Of a stretch of DNA of 64,000 nt, positions 17,252 to 24,603 are shown in pieces. A program made the translations under genes and the position numbers. Source of the stretch: Cellulophaga algicola DSM 14237 (GTDB taxonomy: Bacteria; Bacteroidota; Bacteroidia; Flavobacteriales; Flavobacteriaceae); NCBI RefSeq assembly GCF_000186265.1, contig NC_014934.1:2232001-2296000 (forward strand), read 5' to 3'. The stretch's first letter is position 1, and the number at the start of each line of letters is the position of its first letter. The notes under the pieces are model-generated. The model was not told where the DNA came from. It made no database searches and saw nothing but the letters and a program-made list of their open reading frames with translations.

Positions 17252-17842
17252 ATGAATAAAATATTTAAACTAATAATTTTTGTATCAATAGGTATACTAT
17301 TTATTAGTTGTGGAAGTGTAAGTAATGACATTAAATTTAAACAGGGTGCTACAAATTATAATGTCATTTTAAGGAAAACAAAGGATACAGAAAATTTAAT
17401 TATAAGGATACAATTTCCTAATAAAATTACTATAACGAATAATTCTTTTTCAAGCGAAACTTTTATAACATTAGATTATAAGTATGATAATGTTCCAACA
17501 GGTAGAGATCTTCATATTGGCTTATTTAGTCAAGAAGGTAATGTATTAATGAAAACGACCAATAATAGTAGAAAAACTATTCCTAGTAACAAAAGTCTTG
17601 AATATGTTTATTATACTAGGCATTTCGTAGAATCAACAGAAGCAATTCAACAGCAGTTTGAGCCTTATGTGCAAGAAATGTTAGAAGAAAACAAAGATAC
17701 CTTACATATAGGTACAGTTTCAGATTTCAAGAAAAACCACAAAGAACTATTTGAAAGACTTACTAAAAACGATAGTATTTCTGTGCAATTTTTAGATGGT
17801 AACAAATTTGGTGAACGTATCTCTGTGCCAGTAGAGTGGTAA
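17252..17842 (+). CDS. lipoprotein, unknown function
   Basis: A 196-residue lipoprotein (lipobox FISC, Cys20) with a beta-rich first half (LIIRIQFPNKITITNNSFS) and a helical C-terminal part (FEPYVQEMLEENKDTLH). No family is recognised. It replaces the Cys-rich gene in the collapsed third unit, so it may have been brought in by recombination. Low GC, like its neighbours. Confidence 0.6.
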   Translation: MNKIFKLIIFVSIGILFISCGSVSNDIKFKQGATNYNVILRKTKDTENLIIRIQFPNKITITNNSFSSETFITLDYKYDNVPTGRDLHIGLFSQEGNVLMKTTNNSRKTIPSNKSLEYVYYTRHFVESTEAIQQQFEPYVQEMLEENKDTLHIGTVSDFKKNHKELFERLTKNDSISVQFLDGNKFGERISVPVEW

Positions 17843-17869
17843 TGTAAATTATTAAGTTTAAAATTAAAT

Positions 17870-18574
17870 ATGAAAACAATAATACAATTTCTATGCATAC
17901 TTTACATTATAAATTGCTCTGGGCAAACAGTTCAAAACAAAATAATGATTACTCAATTTACTGATAAAGAAATAATTGAGCAGGGCTATCAAAGAAAAAA
18001 AGAAGATACTGTTTTTATTAAAAATAGTAAATTGGATATTGATAGATTGAGTAAAAAAGCTACCAGAATATCTTTAGAAAAAGGGTTAGAAAATTATGTA
18101 GAATATGGTTATGAGAAAAATCTTAGTAACGGAATGTACTTATATATAAGAGGTGATAATTTATCAGGATATCAAAAAACAATAAGACAAAAAGATGCTG
18201 TTTTTGAAGATATTTACCAATATTATCCATCTGGTCATCTAAAAATGCACCTAAATTATTACAGCAACCGGTTTGTCAATGGTATTCAATATTGGTATGA
18301 CGAGCAAGGTATTCTTGAAAGCTATAAGAATCATGATAAACCCTATAAATTTAGTTGGGTAGATGTTTTATTATTTATAAAAGAGCAAGAAATAAAAAAA
18401 GAAGAGATTGTAGAAATACACAGATCAAACGGATCTGGAGATTATATATGGGCTATAGTGTATAAACCACAAGAATTAATAAACACCTCTAATGTAAAAG
18501 TTTTTCATTTAGATGCTAAAACGGGTAAAATAATAAAAGAACTTATGTTTAGTACAACTAGGTATTTAGATTAA
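17870..18574 (+). CDS. exported protein with YwqK/MORN-like repeat region
   Basis: The signal is MKTIIQFLCILYIINCSGQ, a lipobox-like end. The middle (DIYQYYPSGHLKMHLNYYSNRFVNGIQYWYDEQGILE) has the Y.NG..YG-like, MORN-type pattern seen in YwqK-family antitoxin proteins. The last 60 residues resemble a peptidase-inhibitor-like fold (VFHLDAKTGKI). In polymorphic toxin loci YwqK-type proteins are often immunity proteins; that role here is inferred. Confidence 0.55.
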   Translation: MKTIIQFLCILYIINCSGQTVQNKIMITQFTDKEIIEQGYQRKKEDTVFIKNSKLDIDRLSKKATRISLEKGLENYVEYGYEKNLSNGMYLYIRGDNLSGYQKTIRQKDAVFEDIYQYYPSGHLKMHLNYYSNRFVNGIQYWYDEQGILESYKNHDKPYKFSWVDVLLFIKEQEIKKEEIVEIHRSNGSGDYIWAIVYKPQELINTSNVKVFHLDAKTGKIIKELMFSTTRYLD

Positions 18575-18587
18575 GTAATCTCTTGGT

Positions 18588-18700
18588 GAAAGGGTCTTTC
18601 AGTGTTATTTACTTGCGCTCGTTTCTATGATGTTTTTTGACCTTTTGAAAGTTTCTACTTAGCTTCGCCATGTGGGGAGATTTTGCAGAGCAGGGGTGGT
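18588..18700 (+). repeat. island intergenic repeat, copy C (diverged)
   Basis: Weak similarity to copies A and D: GCTCGTTTCTATGATG, TTTTTTGAC.TTTTG, and GGAGATTTTGCAGAGC against copy A TAGATTTTGCGGAGC. It is noncoding and directly follows the YwqK-like gene. The rest of 18701-18840 shows nothing recognisable. Confidence 0.4.
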
Positions 18701-18840
18701 TTGCCATTACGTTGACAATTAGAAATTTGCAATGGAATAATGCATTTGATCTTTTTTGTTTTATTCTCCATGCCTCTTCAGTTTTGCAATTTTAAAAACA
18801 ACTTTTCTTAATCAGGAATATTAAAATTAACTTTAAATGA

Positions 18841-19467
18841 ATGGAATACAATGCATTTATCACGCCCAGCAGCAGACGATTTAGATTTACTAGAGTAATA
18901 TTATTAATTGTTTTAAGTGTAATCTTTAATTCTTGTTTGTCAGGAAGCCATATTGATAAAGAGTTATTCTATATTCCTGATGGGATGGAAGGTAAGATAT
19001 TTGTGTTATTTGATTGTGAAGATGGCAAACCTAAAAAATGGAAGGACGGGAAAAGGTTATATGAAATACCATTTTCAGGAGTGTTAAAAACCAAATTTAA
19101 AGAAAATACAGGGTATATTACATTTAAGGAAGAAAGTATTGCCTATGAGGTTGATAAATATAGAGAATGGGTTGAATTTCACTATGTAGATGATGAGTAT
19201 AACCCTGTAAGGAAGATAAATTATGTTCCTTATTATGCATCTGATTATAAGTCATATTTAGAAAAAAGTGGAATTAATGCAACGGGGACAAACGCGGTTT
19301 CCGTGTCAAGTAATGGAGAAGATGAATATACTAATACACATTATTACATATTTTCGGGTGATTCATTAACATATGAGACTAAGTTTTCTCCAAAAAAGAG
19401 AAAAGAAGAATGGTATAGAATAGAAAAATGGGACACTTATGATTATCGCAATAAATGGAAAAATTAA
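18841..19467 (+). CDS. lipoprotein, DUF6843-like, tandem copy 1
   Basis: A 208-residue lipoprotein: basic N-terminus, helix RVILLIVLSVIF, then NSC. The mature part begins ELFYIPDGMEGKIFVLFD, a pattern I associate with DUF6843-type domains, though not confirmed. Compared with the next gene the first 100 bases of the shared part are nearly identical and the rest diverges. Ends overlap by 13 bases. The 16 residues before RFRFTRV are unlike copy 2, suggesting a rearranged 5' end. Confidence 0.55.
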   Translation: MEYNAFITPSSRRFRFTRVILLIVLSVIFNSCLSGSHIDKELFYIPDGMEGKIFVLFDCEDGKPKKWKDGKRLYEIPFSGVLKTKFKENTGYITFKEESIAYEVDKYREWVEFHYVDDEYNPVRKINYVPYYASDYKSYLEKSGINATGTNAVSVSSNGEDEYTNTHYYIFSGDSLTYETKFSPKKRKEEWYRIEKWDTYDYRNKWKN

Positions 19468-20057
19468 AGAACAGCTTTAGATTTACGAGAGTAATATTAT
19501 TAATTGTTTTAAGTATAATCTTTAATTCTTGTTTGTCAGGAAGCCATATTGATAAAGAGTTATTCTATATTCCTAATGGAATAAAAGGAAACATATCAAT
19601 ATTATTTAATTGTAAAGATGGTAAACCTAAAAAATGGAAAGATGGAAAAAGACTTTATGAAATACCTATTTCAGGTGTTTTGAAAACTCAATTTAAAGAA
19701 AATACAGGCTACCTTTTATTTAAAGAAAAAGGTGGGATTTCTCATGAAGTAAGTAGGTATCGAGAATATGCACAGTTCTTCTACGTAGATGATAACTATA
19801 AACCAGTTAAAAAAATAAACTATGTGCCTTATTTTGGACCATACTATGTATCGTATTTAATTAAAAATCAAATCAATGTAACAGGAACTAATAATGTTAT
19901 TGGTTTTGGAAATGGTAAGGAAAAATATACATCATCTGATTATTTGTTATTTTTTGGAGATACACTTGATTACAAAAAAGTAGACTTAACCAATAAAACA
20001 AAACAGGATTGGTTAAGAATTGAAAATTGGGATACTTACGATTATCGCAATAGATAG
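19455..20057 (+). CDS. lipoprotein, DUF6843-like, tandem copy 2
   Basis: A 200-residue paralogue of the preceding gene, overlapping it by 13 bases. Signal and first mature residues (NSCLSGSHIDKELFYIP) are identical. It diverges after about residue 50 but keeps the terminal WDTYDYRN. Tandem, diverging copies in this island fit a role such as immunity against variant toxins; no direct evidence. Confidence 0.55.
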   Translation: MEKLKNSFRFTRVILLIVLSIIFNSCLSGSHIDKELFYIPNGIKGNISILFNCKDGKPKKWKDGKRLYEIPISGVLKTQFKENTGYLLFKEKGGISHEVSRYREYAQFFYVDDNYKPVKKINYVPYFGPYYVSYLIKNQINVTGTNNVIGFGNGKEKYTSSDYLLFFGDTLDYKKVDLTNKTKQDWLRIENWDTYDYRNR

Positions 20058-20108
20058 AAAAAGTAAAATTGCTCTATTAAGGTTATATCATACGCATTTG
20101 GTGTAAAA

Positions 20109-20282
20109 CTAAGACAGGTAGCTTTTAAGAGTAATGTAAGTTGTTGTATTTACCCAATCAGAAAGACCATTTTTAAACTCCCATTTTTCTCCATCTTGTA
20201 ATATTTGGGTAGAACTTATTTCATTTGTGTTTTCTTTAGGTTAATCAAAACCAAATCTATTAAAAATGCGAATGCTTTTCAT
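20109..20282 (-). pseudogene. short decayed reading frame
   Basis: ATG at 20282 reads MKSIRIFNRFGFD, then an in-frame TAA, then PKENTNEISSTQILQDG and GEKWEFKNGLSDWVNTTTY to a stop at 20109, 58 codons in total. The composition looks like real protein and the frame is kept on both sides of the stop. It is probably a gene fragment with a nonsense change. Source family unknown. It is the only coding-like signal in the 20058-20506 gap. Confidence 0.35.
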
Positions 20283-20435
20283 AGCTTTAATGATATTATG
20301 ATGTTTTTCATAGTGTTATGATAAATAATACAGAGATAAAAATATAATATATTTGATCAGCATGGTTCAGTTCTTAAAAATACGGATAGATGCTATTCTC
20401 ATTTTGAAACAAACCTGTGGCTCTTAGAATATGCT

Positions 20436-20469
20436 CCTTGTAGATCTCCTATGCATCAGGAGAACAAGG
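20436..20469. other. stem-loop in the gap before 20507
   Basis: CCTTGT and CTCCT pair with AGGAG and ACAAGG, with a small internal bulge and an ATGCATC loop. No T run follows, so it is not an obvious terminator. It could be a leader structure for the gene at 20507. Confidence 0.35.
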
Positions 20470-20506
20470 AAAAACGACGACGACAATCACTCAAATAAAA
20501 ATAAGG

Positions 20507-21010
20507 ATGAAATTTAAAAAATATATAGGGGTATTAATGGGGTTATTATTTTTGGTAACTATGCCCGCTTCGGGAAAAGGTTTAGAATCTGGGCTAGAGC
20601 GTTGTATTTCTGATATAATGAAATCAGCAGGGTATTGTTCAGAAACAGAATCTTTTGTTAAACTAGATAAAAGAAGTCTCATTTTTTTTAAAAAACTCAA
20701 ACAGAAAGAGATTGATTTAAATGGTATCACAACGATATATTCAAAAAAAATGAAAGTATCTAAAGAGTCTAAATATCCCGATTTTGAAATTCAAATTTGG
20801 TCTTTTGAGGATGAAGAACAGGCGGAAGAGGCTTGTACTTTAGTTAAAGATTCTGCTCTAGAATCTTCCTTTTTTGAAAAGCCACCTAAAGTTATTTCTT
20901 ACCACAAAAATCATTGCATATTTATAACTACACCAGTTTTTTTAAATAGAAAACTTATAGAAAACGCTTTAAATATTTTAGATCTCAATATCAACAATTG
21001 TCTTGAATAG
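20507..21010 (+). CDS. secreted protein, unknown function
   Basis: A 167-residue protein with a type I signal peptide (GVLMGLLFLVTMPASG). The mature part has five Cys (ERCIS, GYCSE, ACTLV, NHCIF, NNCLE), suggesting disulfides in the periplasm. No family is recognised. It stands alone with long flanks. Confidence 0.55.
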   Translation: MKFKKYIGVLMGLLFLVTMPASGKGLESGLERCISDIMKSAGYCSETESFVKLDKRSLIFFKKLKQKEIDLNGITTIYSKKMKVSKESKYPDFEIQIWSFEDEEQAEEACTLVKDSALESSFFEKPPKVISYHKNHCIFITTPVFLNRKLIENALNILDLNINNCLE

Positions 21011-21180
21011 GATATTTAATTTTTTTCTAATTTAAAAGACAGATTTTAAAATATAAAATCCTAAGAGTCCTACTTTTCCATGTTTCAGTCTAAAAAAGTT
21101 GTAAAAAATTCCGATGCTAATGTTTGTGAATGAGTCGTAAACCATATCAAAACAATACTTTGCCTATATAAAGAATAGAT

Positions 21181-21255
21181 AAAAGGATAATAAAATACAA
21201 TAAACTATTTTTACTCCTGTTTTATACCCTTAGCCAAGGCTGAAATTTACAATAA
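21181..21255 (+). pseudogene. remnant of an FGE-like lipoprotein signal peptide
   Basis: Reads KRIIKYNKLFLLLFYTLSQG, then a stop where copies have Cys, then NLQ and another stop. This lines up with MDKRILKFHKLLLLFFLLVQSCNSQ of copy 1. It is about 3.9 kb past the last other remnant, so the family once extended further right. Confidence 0.4.
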
Positions 21256-21291
21256 AAATGTATGTATGAGGAATTATAAATTCGATTTTAA

Positions 21292-21759
21292 ATGAAAGGA
21301 GACGCTGTAGCTACTAGTGTATTCAGCTTAGTTCTACTTGCTGGGTGTATATTTCTTTATTTCTCTATAAGTCGTACTATAGAAACGGTACATTTTATTC
21401 AAAATTCAGAACTTACAACAGGATACATAAGCGGGTTTGAGGTAGCCTATAACAACAATACTAGTGCTAGTACTTCTGATACCAAATACACGCAAGTGTT
21501 GTTCGTTGATAACAGAGGGGCAAATGTTTATATTCGCTCTTCAAGTTCAAGTTCTTTTACTACTGATAGAATAGGAGACGAAGTTGAAGTCCGCTATATT
21601 ACAGGAAGCAGCAGAGAAGCTCGGATTGCTAGCTTTTTCTTAGATATGTGGGGCTTAACACTTTTATTTGGTTTGTTTGGGATAGTTTTTACTGCGCCGG
21701 GAATAATTTTTGTTTGGAACGTACTTTATGATGCAATTATCAATTTAACCACTAAGTGA
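21292..21759 (+). CDS. DUF3592 membrane protein
   Basis: A 155-residue protein with an N-terminal helix (FSLVLLAGCIFLYFSI), an extracytoplasmic beta domain with GDEVEVRYITGSSREARI (typical of DUF3592), and a C-terminal helix (WGLTLLFGLFGIVFTAPG). DUF3592 proteins are small membrane proteins of unknown role. It lies just left of repeat copy D at the right edge of the island. Confidence 0.7.
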   Translation: MKGDAVATSVFSLVLLAGCIFLYFSISRTIETVHFIQNSELTTGYISGFEVAYNNNTSASTSDTKYTQVLFVDNRGANVYIRSSSSSSFTTDRIGDEVEVRYITGSSREARIASFFLDMWGLTLLFGLFGIVFTAPGIIFVWNVLYDAIINLTTK

Positions 21760-21775
21760 TGGAAGCATAATTTCC

Positions 21776-21887
21776 TGCGAGTGTCACACGCGTACCCACA
21801 TTGCTTGATGATTTGAGCTTAGTATAGCTCTTTTGACTTTGTTTGTTTCGCTAAGTTGGGAAATTTGTGGGGTGTAGCTAAAACTAA
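21776..21887 (+). repeat. island intergenic repeat, copy D
   Basis: Clearest copy with A: GCGAGTGTCACACGCGT, CATTGCTTGATGATTTGAGC, CTTTTGACTTTGTTTGTTTC, GCTAAGTTGG and a TGTGGGGTGTAGC tail. It follows the DUF3592 gene by 17 bases. Its position at the island's right edge and copy A's at the left suggest use as a recombination substrate. Confidence 0.6.
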
Positions 21888-21919
21888 AAAGATCTTTTTT
21901 GTAAAAGTAAACGGGTATT

Positions 21920-21962
21920 CATACGCTAAGGCATGCCATAAAGATGAATGCTTTAGCGTATG
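21920..21962. terminator. long hairpin at the island edge, possible bidirectional terminator
   Basis: CATACGCTAAGGCAT (21920-21934) pairs with ATGCTTTAGCGTATG (21948-21962) with one G-T mismatch around a 13-base loop. It lies between two convergent genes, which fits a terminator, but no strong T tract follows on either strand. Confidence 0.45.
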
Positions 21963-21992
21963 TTAACTAGCTCAATTAAATAGTTATTGCTG

Positions 21993-22304
21993 CTATTTCC
22001 TAGATTTATCTAAGTTAGCGCGTTCAGGCTCTTCAAGATTGTCTTTACTATCTCCGCCCTGACTATAAAGGCTGTTTTCCTCGTCTTTTAAGCCTAAATT
22101 AGGAGTTAAGTTTACTTCATGTCTTCCTGGCACATCTAGGTCTTCGCCAGAAAAATCAATTTGTTCTTCTCTATCTTGTAATAGCGAATCATCACCTGTA
22201 TCCATGCTTAGTCCCTTTTTTCCTAAAGCTTGTAAATCATCTTCCGTTACATTAGAATTATATTTTCTTGTTTCAACGATGTCTTTATTTTTATTCTTTT
22301 CCAT
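21993..22304 (-). CDS. small acidic protein, unknown function
   Basis: The start at 22304 (MEKNKNKDIVETRKYNSNV) is preferred because the upstream 17 codons look unlike a protein start. The product, 103 residues, is hydrophilic, Asp/Glu-rich and probably disordered, with no signal peptide. It resembles small conserved flavobacterial hypothetical proteins (ALGKKGLSMDTGDDSLL). Role unknown. Confidence 0.55.
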   Translation of the reverse strand: MEKNKNKDIVETRKYNSNVTEDDLQALGKKGLSMDTGDDSLLQDREEQIDFSGEDLDVPGRHEVNLTPNLGLKDEENSLYSQGGDSKDNLEEPERANLDKSRK

Positions 22305-22485
22305 AATATCAAGTTTAAATTCACAAGCAAGTTCTATTTTCTTCTTTGCATGCATTAACGCAGTTCAATTAATTATTGCTTCGTAAGCCAATAAAGTGGT
22401 TTGCTGTTATGAAATGAAAGTAAATAGCCTTCTTTTGTTTTAAAAATGTCGTAATTTTATAGAGATAAATAAAAGATATTCTAAG

Positions 22486-23643
22486 ATGCCGCTGTATCAT
22501 AAACAAGGAAAAATACCTCAAAAGAGACATACTATTTTTAAAAAACCTGATGGGACTTTGCATTACGAGCAATTGTTTGGCACTATTGGTTTTGACGGCA
22601 TGTCTTCTTTAATGTATCATTTACACAGACCTACTCAGATAAAAGAAGTAGGAGCGTCTATTGATATTTCTCCTAAAGCCGCGGTAGAACACAATATTAA
22701 GTCGCGCTTATTAAAAGGCTTTCAAGTACAACCTGTAGATGATTATTTGGAGAGTAGAGTTACGGTGCTATTTAATAGTGATGTACATGTAGGTTTGGCA
22801 GCACCTAAAAAATCTATGACAACGTATTTTTACAAGAATACGGATGCTGATGAATTATTGTTTATTCATAAAGGTACAGGTACACTAAAAACTATACTTG
22901 GTGAAATTCCGTTTGAATATGGCGATTATTTGGTGATACCTCGTGGAATGATTTATCAAATACATTTTGATACCGAAGAAAATAGACTTTTGGTGACCGA
23001 AAGTTACCACCCTATTTATACGCCGAAAAGATACCGCAATTATTTTGGTCAACATTTAGAACATTCTCCTTTTTGTGAGCGAGATTTTAAACTGCCAGAA
23101 AACCTGCAATCTTATGATGAAAAGGGCGAATTTTTAATGAAAGTGAAAAAGCAAGGGCAATTGCACCATTTAACCTATGCAACACATCCTTTTGATGTAG
23201 TAGGTTGGGATGGTTATAATTTTCCGTACGGATTTTCCATCCACAATTTTGAGCCCATTACAGGAAGAGTACACCAACCGCCACCAGTACATCAAACTTT
23301 TGAAACGAGTGCTTTCGTGGTATGTTCTTTTGTGCCGAGAATGTATGATTACCACCCACAATCAATACCAGCGCCGTATAACCATTCTAATATAGATTCT
23401 GATGAGGTGCTATATTATGTTGATGGTGATTTTATGAGTCGTAAAAGTATAGATCAAGGCTATATTTCATTGCATCCTGCGGGAATTCCTCACGGTCCGC
23501 ACCCAGGAACTTACGAAGCGAGCATAGGAAAAACTAAAACCGAAGAACTAGCGGTAATGATTGATACCTTTAAGCCACTTAAATTAACACAAGCAGCTTT
23601 AGATATTGATGATGGTACATACTATAAGTCTTGGCTAGAGTAA
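22486..23643 (+). CDS. hmgA: homogentisate 1,2-dioxygenase
   Basis: This iron enzyme opens the ring of homogentisate to maleylacetoacetate in tyrosine and phenylalanine breakdown. The 385-residue length and two cupin halves fit the bacterial family. Visible landmarks are PPPVHQTFET (iron ligands His and Glu), the later PAGIPHGPHPGTYEAS (ligand His), and ELLFIHKGTGTLKTILGEIPF in the N-terminal cupin. The stop is one base from the stop of the convergent hutG, so no terminator separates them. Other tyrosine-pathway genes are not in the window. Confidence 0.9.
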   Translation: MPLYHKQGKIPQKRHTIFKKPDGTLHYEQLFGTIGFDGMSSLMYHLHRPTQIKEVGASIDISPKAAVEHNIKSRLLKGFQVQPVDDYLESRVTVLFNSDVHVGLAAPKKSMTTYFYKNTDADELLFIHKGTGTLKTILGEIPFEYGDYLVIPRGMIYQIHFDTEENRLLVTESYHPIYTPKRYRNYFGQHLEHSPFCERDFKLPENLQSYDEKGEFLMKVKKQGQLHHLTYATHPFDVVGWDGYNFPYGFSIHNFEPITGRVHQPPPVHQTFETSAFVVCSFVPRMYDYHPQSIPAPYNHSNIDSDEVLYYVDGDFMSRKSIDQGYISLHPAGIPHGPHPGTYEASIGKTKTEELAVMIDTFKPLKLTQAALDIDDGTYYKSWLE

Positions 23644-23644
23644 T

Positions 23645-24598
23645 TTAAATAGCATGCATTACATAGTGCACCAATGAGGCTGCTAATTTTGCTGTTCGCC
23701 CATCTATATCATAGGTAGGGTTCATTTCAGCTATATCAAGACTAATTAGTTTTTTACTATCGATTATTACTCTTAGACTTTCTAAAACAATATCTGGAGA
23801 GAATCCCATTGGCGAAGGTGCGCTTACTCCTGGAGCATAGGCAGATGAAAATCCGTCTAAATCTATAGTAGTATAGACATAATCTACATCTTCTATAAAT
23901 TGCATTAAGATGAGTTGTACATGCTCTAGATAGTGCATATTAAAATGTGTTGTTTCTAGATATTTTACATTTAAAGAATCGGCTGTTTCAAATAAATTCT
24001 TATCATTTGCATCCTTTCGGATGCCTAGGCACATATAATTAAATACGGAACCTTCTTTTTGGCATTCTTTAGCGATCTGATAAAACGGAGTGCCAGAAGT
24101 ATTACCGGCGGTATTCAATCTTAAATCAAAATGAGCATCAAAGTTTATAATTCCAATTTTTTTAGCGCCAAGATATTTTCTTAGGCCTTTAAAATGTCCA
24201 TATGCCACATCATGGCCGCCACCTATGACAATTGGGAATATATTTGTAGAAAGCAATGCCGCTATTTTTTTAGACAAATCAACTTGAGCCTGCTCCATAT
24301 CATTGTTGGTACAATAGAGGGTTCCATAGTCTAATAATTGAGTCTCGTCTGCTAAATGATTTGGAAATTTGCCTAAGGATCTTCTGATAACTTCAGGACC
24401 ATTTACAGCACCAATTCTACCTTGATTTCTTTTTACACCTTCATCACAGGCATAGCCTAGTAGGGCAATCGTCTTAGAGTTTTTGTGGGTTTTTAATGCT
24501 TTAAACGATGTACAGTCTACTTTTTCGTGTAGGTAAAGTTTTTGATCAGAGGTTCTACCAGACCATAATTCGGGGGGTGTTTTTTTGTATGCCAACAT
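23645..24598 (-). CDS. hutG: formimidoylglutamase (arginase family)
   Basis: Last step of the hut pathway: formimidoylglutamate to glutamate plus formamide. The ureohydrolase metal motifs are all present: GGGHD at 126-130, FDAHFD at 153-158 and TIDLDGF near 244-250, binding two Mn ions. At 317 residues it has normal length. It is the last gene of hutH-hutI-hutU-hutG on the minus strand, five bases after hutU. HutG rather than arginase is chosen because of the operon. Confidence 0.92.
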   Translation of the reverse strand: MLAYKKTPPELWSGRTSDQKLYLHEKVDCTSFKALKTHKNSKTIALLGYACDEGVKRNQGRIGAVNGPEVIRRSLGKFPNHLADETQLLDYGTLYCTNNDMEQAQVDLSKKIAALLSTNIFPIVIGGGHDVAYGHFKGLRKYLGAKKIGIINFDAHFDLRLNTAGNTSGTPFYQIAKECQKEGSVFNYMCLGIRKDANDKNLFETADSLNVKYLETTHFNMHYLEHVQLILMQFIEDVDYVYTTIDLDGFSSAYAPGVSAPSPMGFSPDIVLESLRVIIDSKKLISLDIAEMNPTYDIDGRTAKLAASLVHYVMHAI

Positions 24599-24603
24599 GT
24601 ATA

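Noticed and set aside
21292-21887. Genomic island attachment site
   Set aside because: No integrase gene or tRNA borders the island in the window. The only tRNA (48748) is in core sequence with no duplicated 3' end seen nearby.
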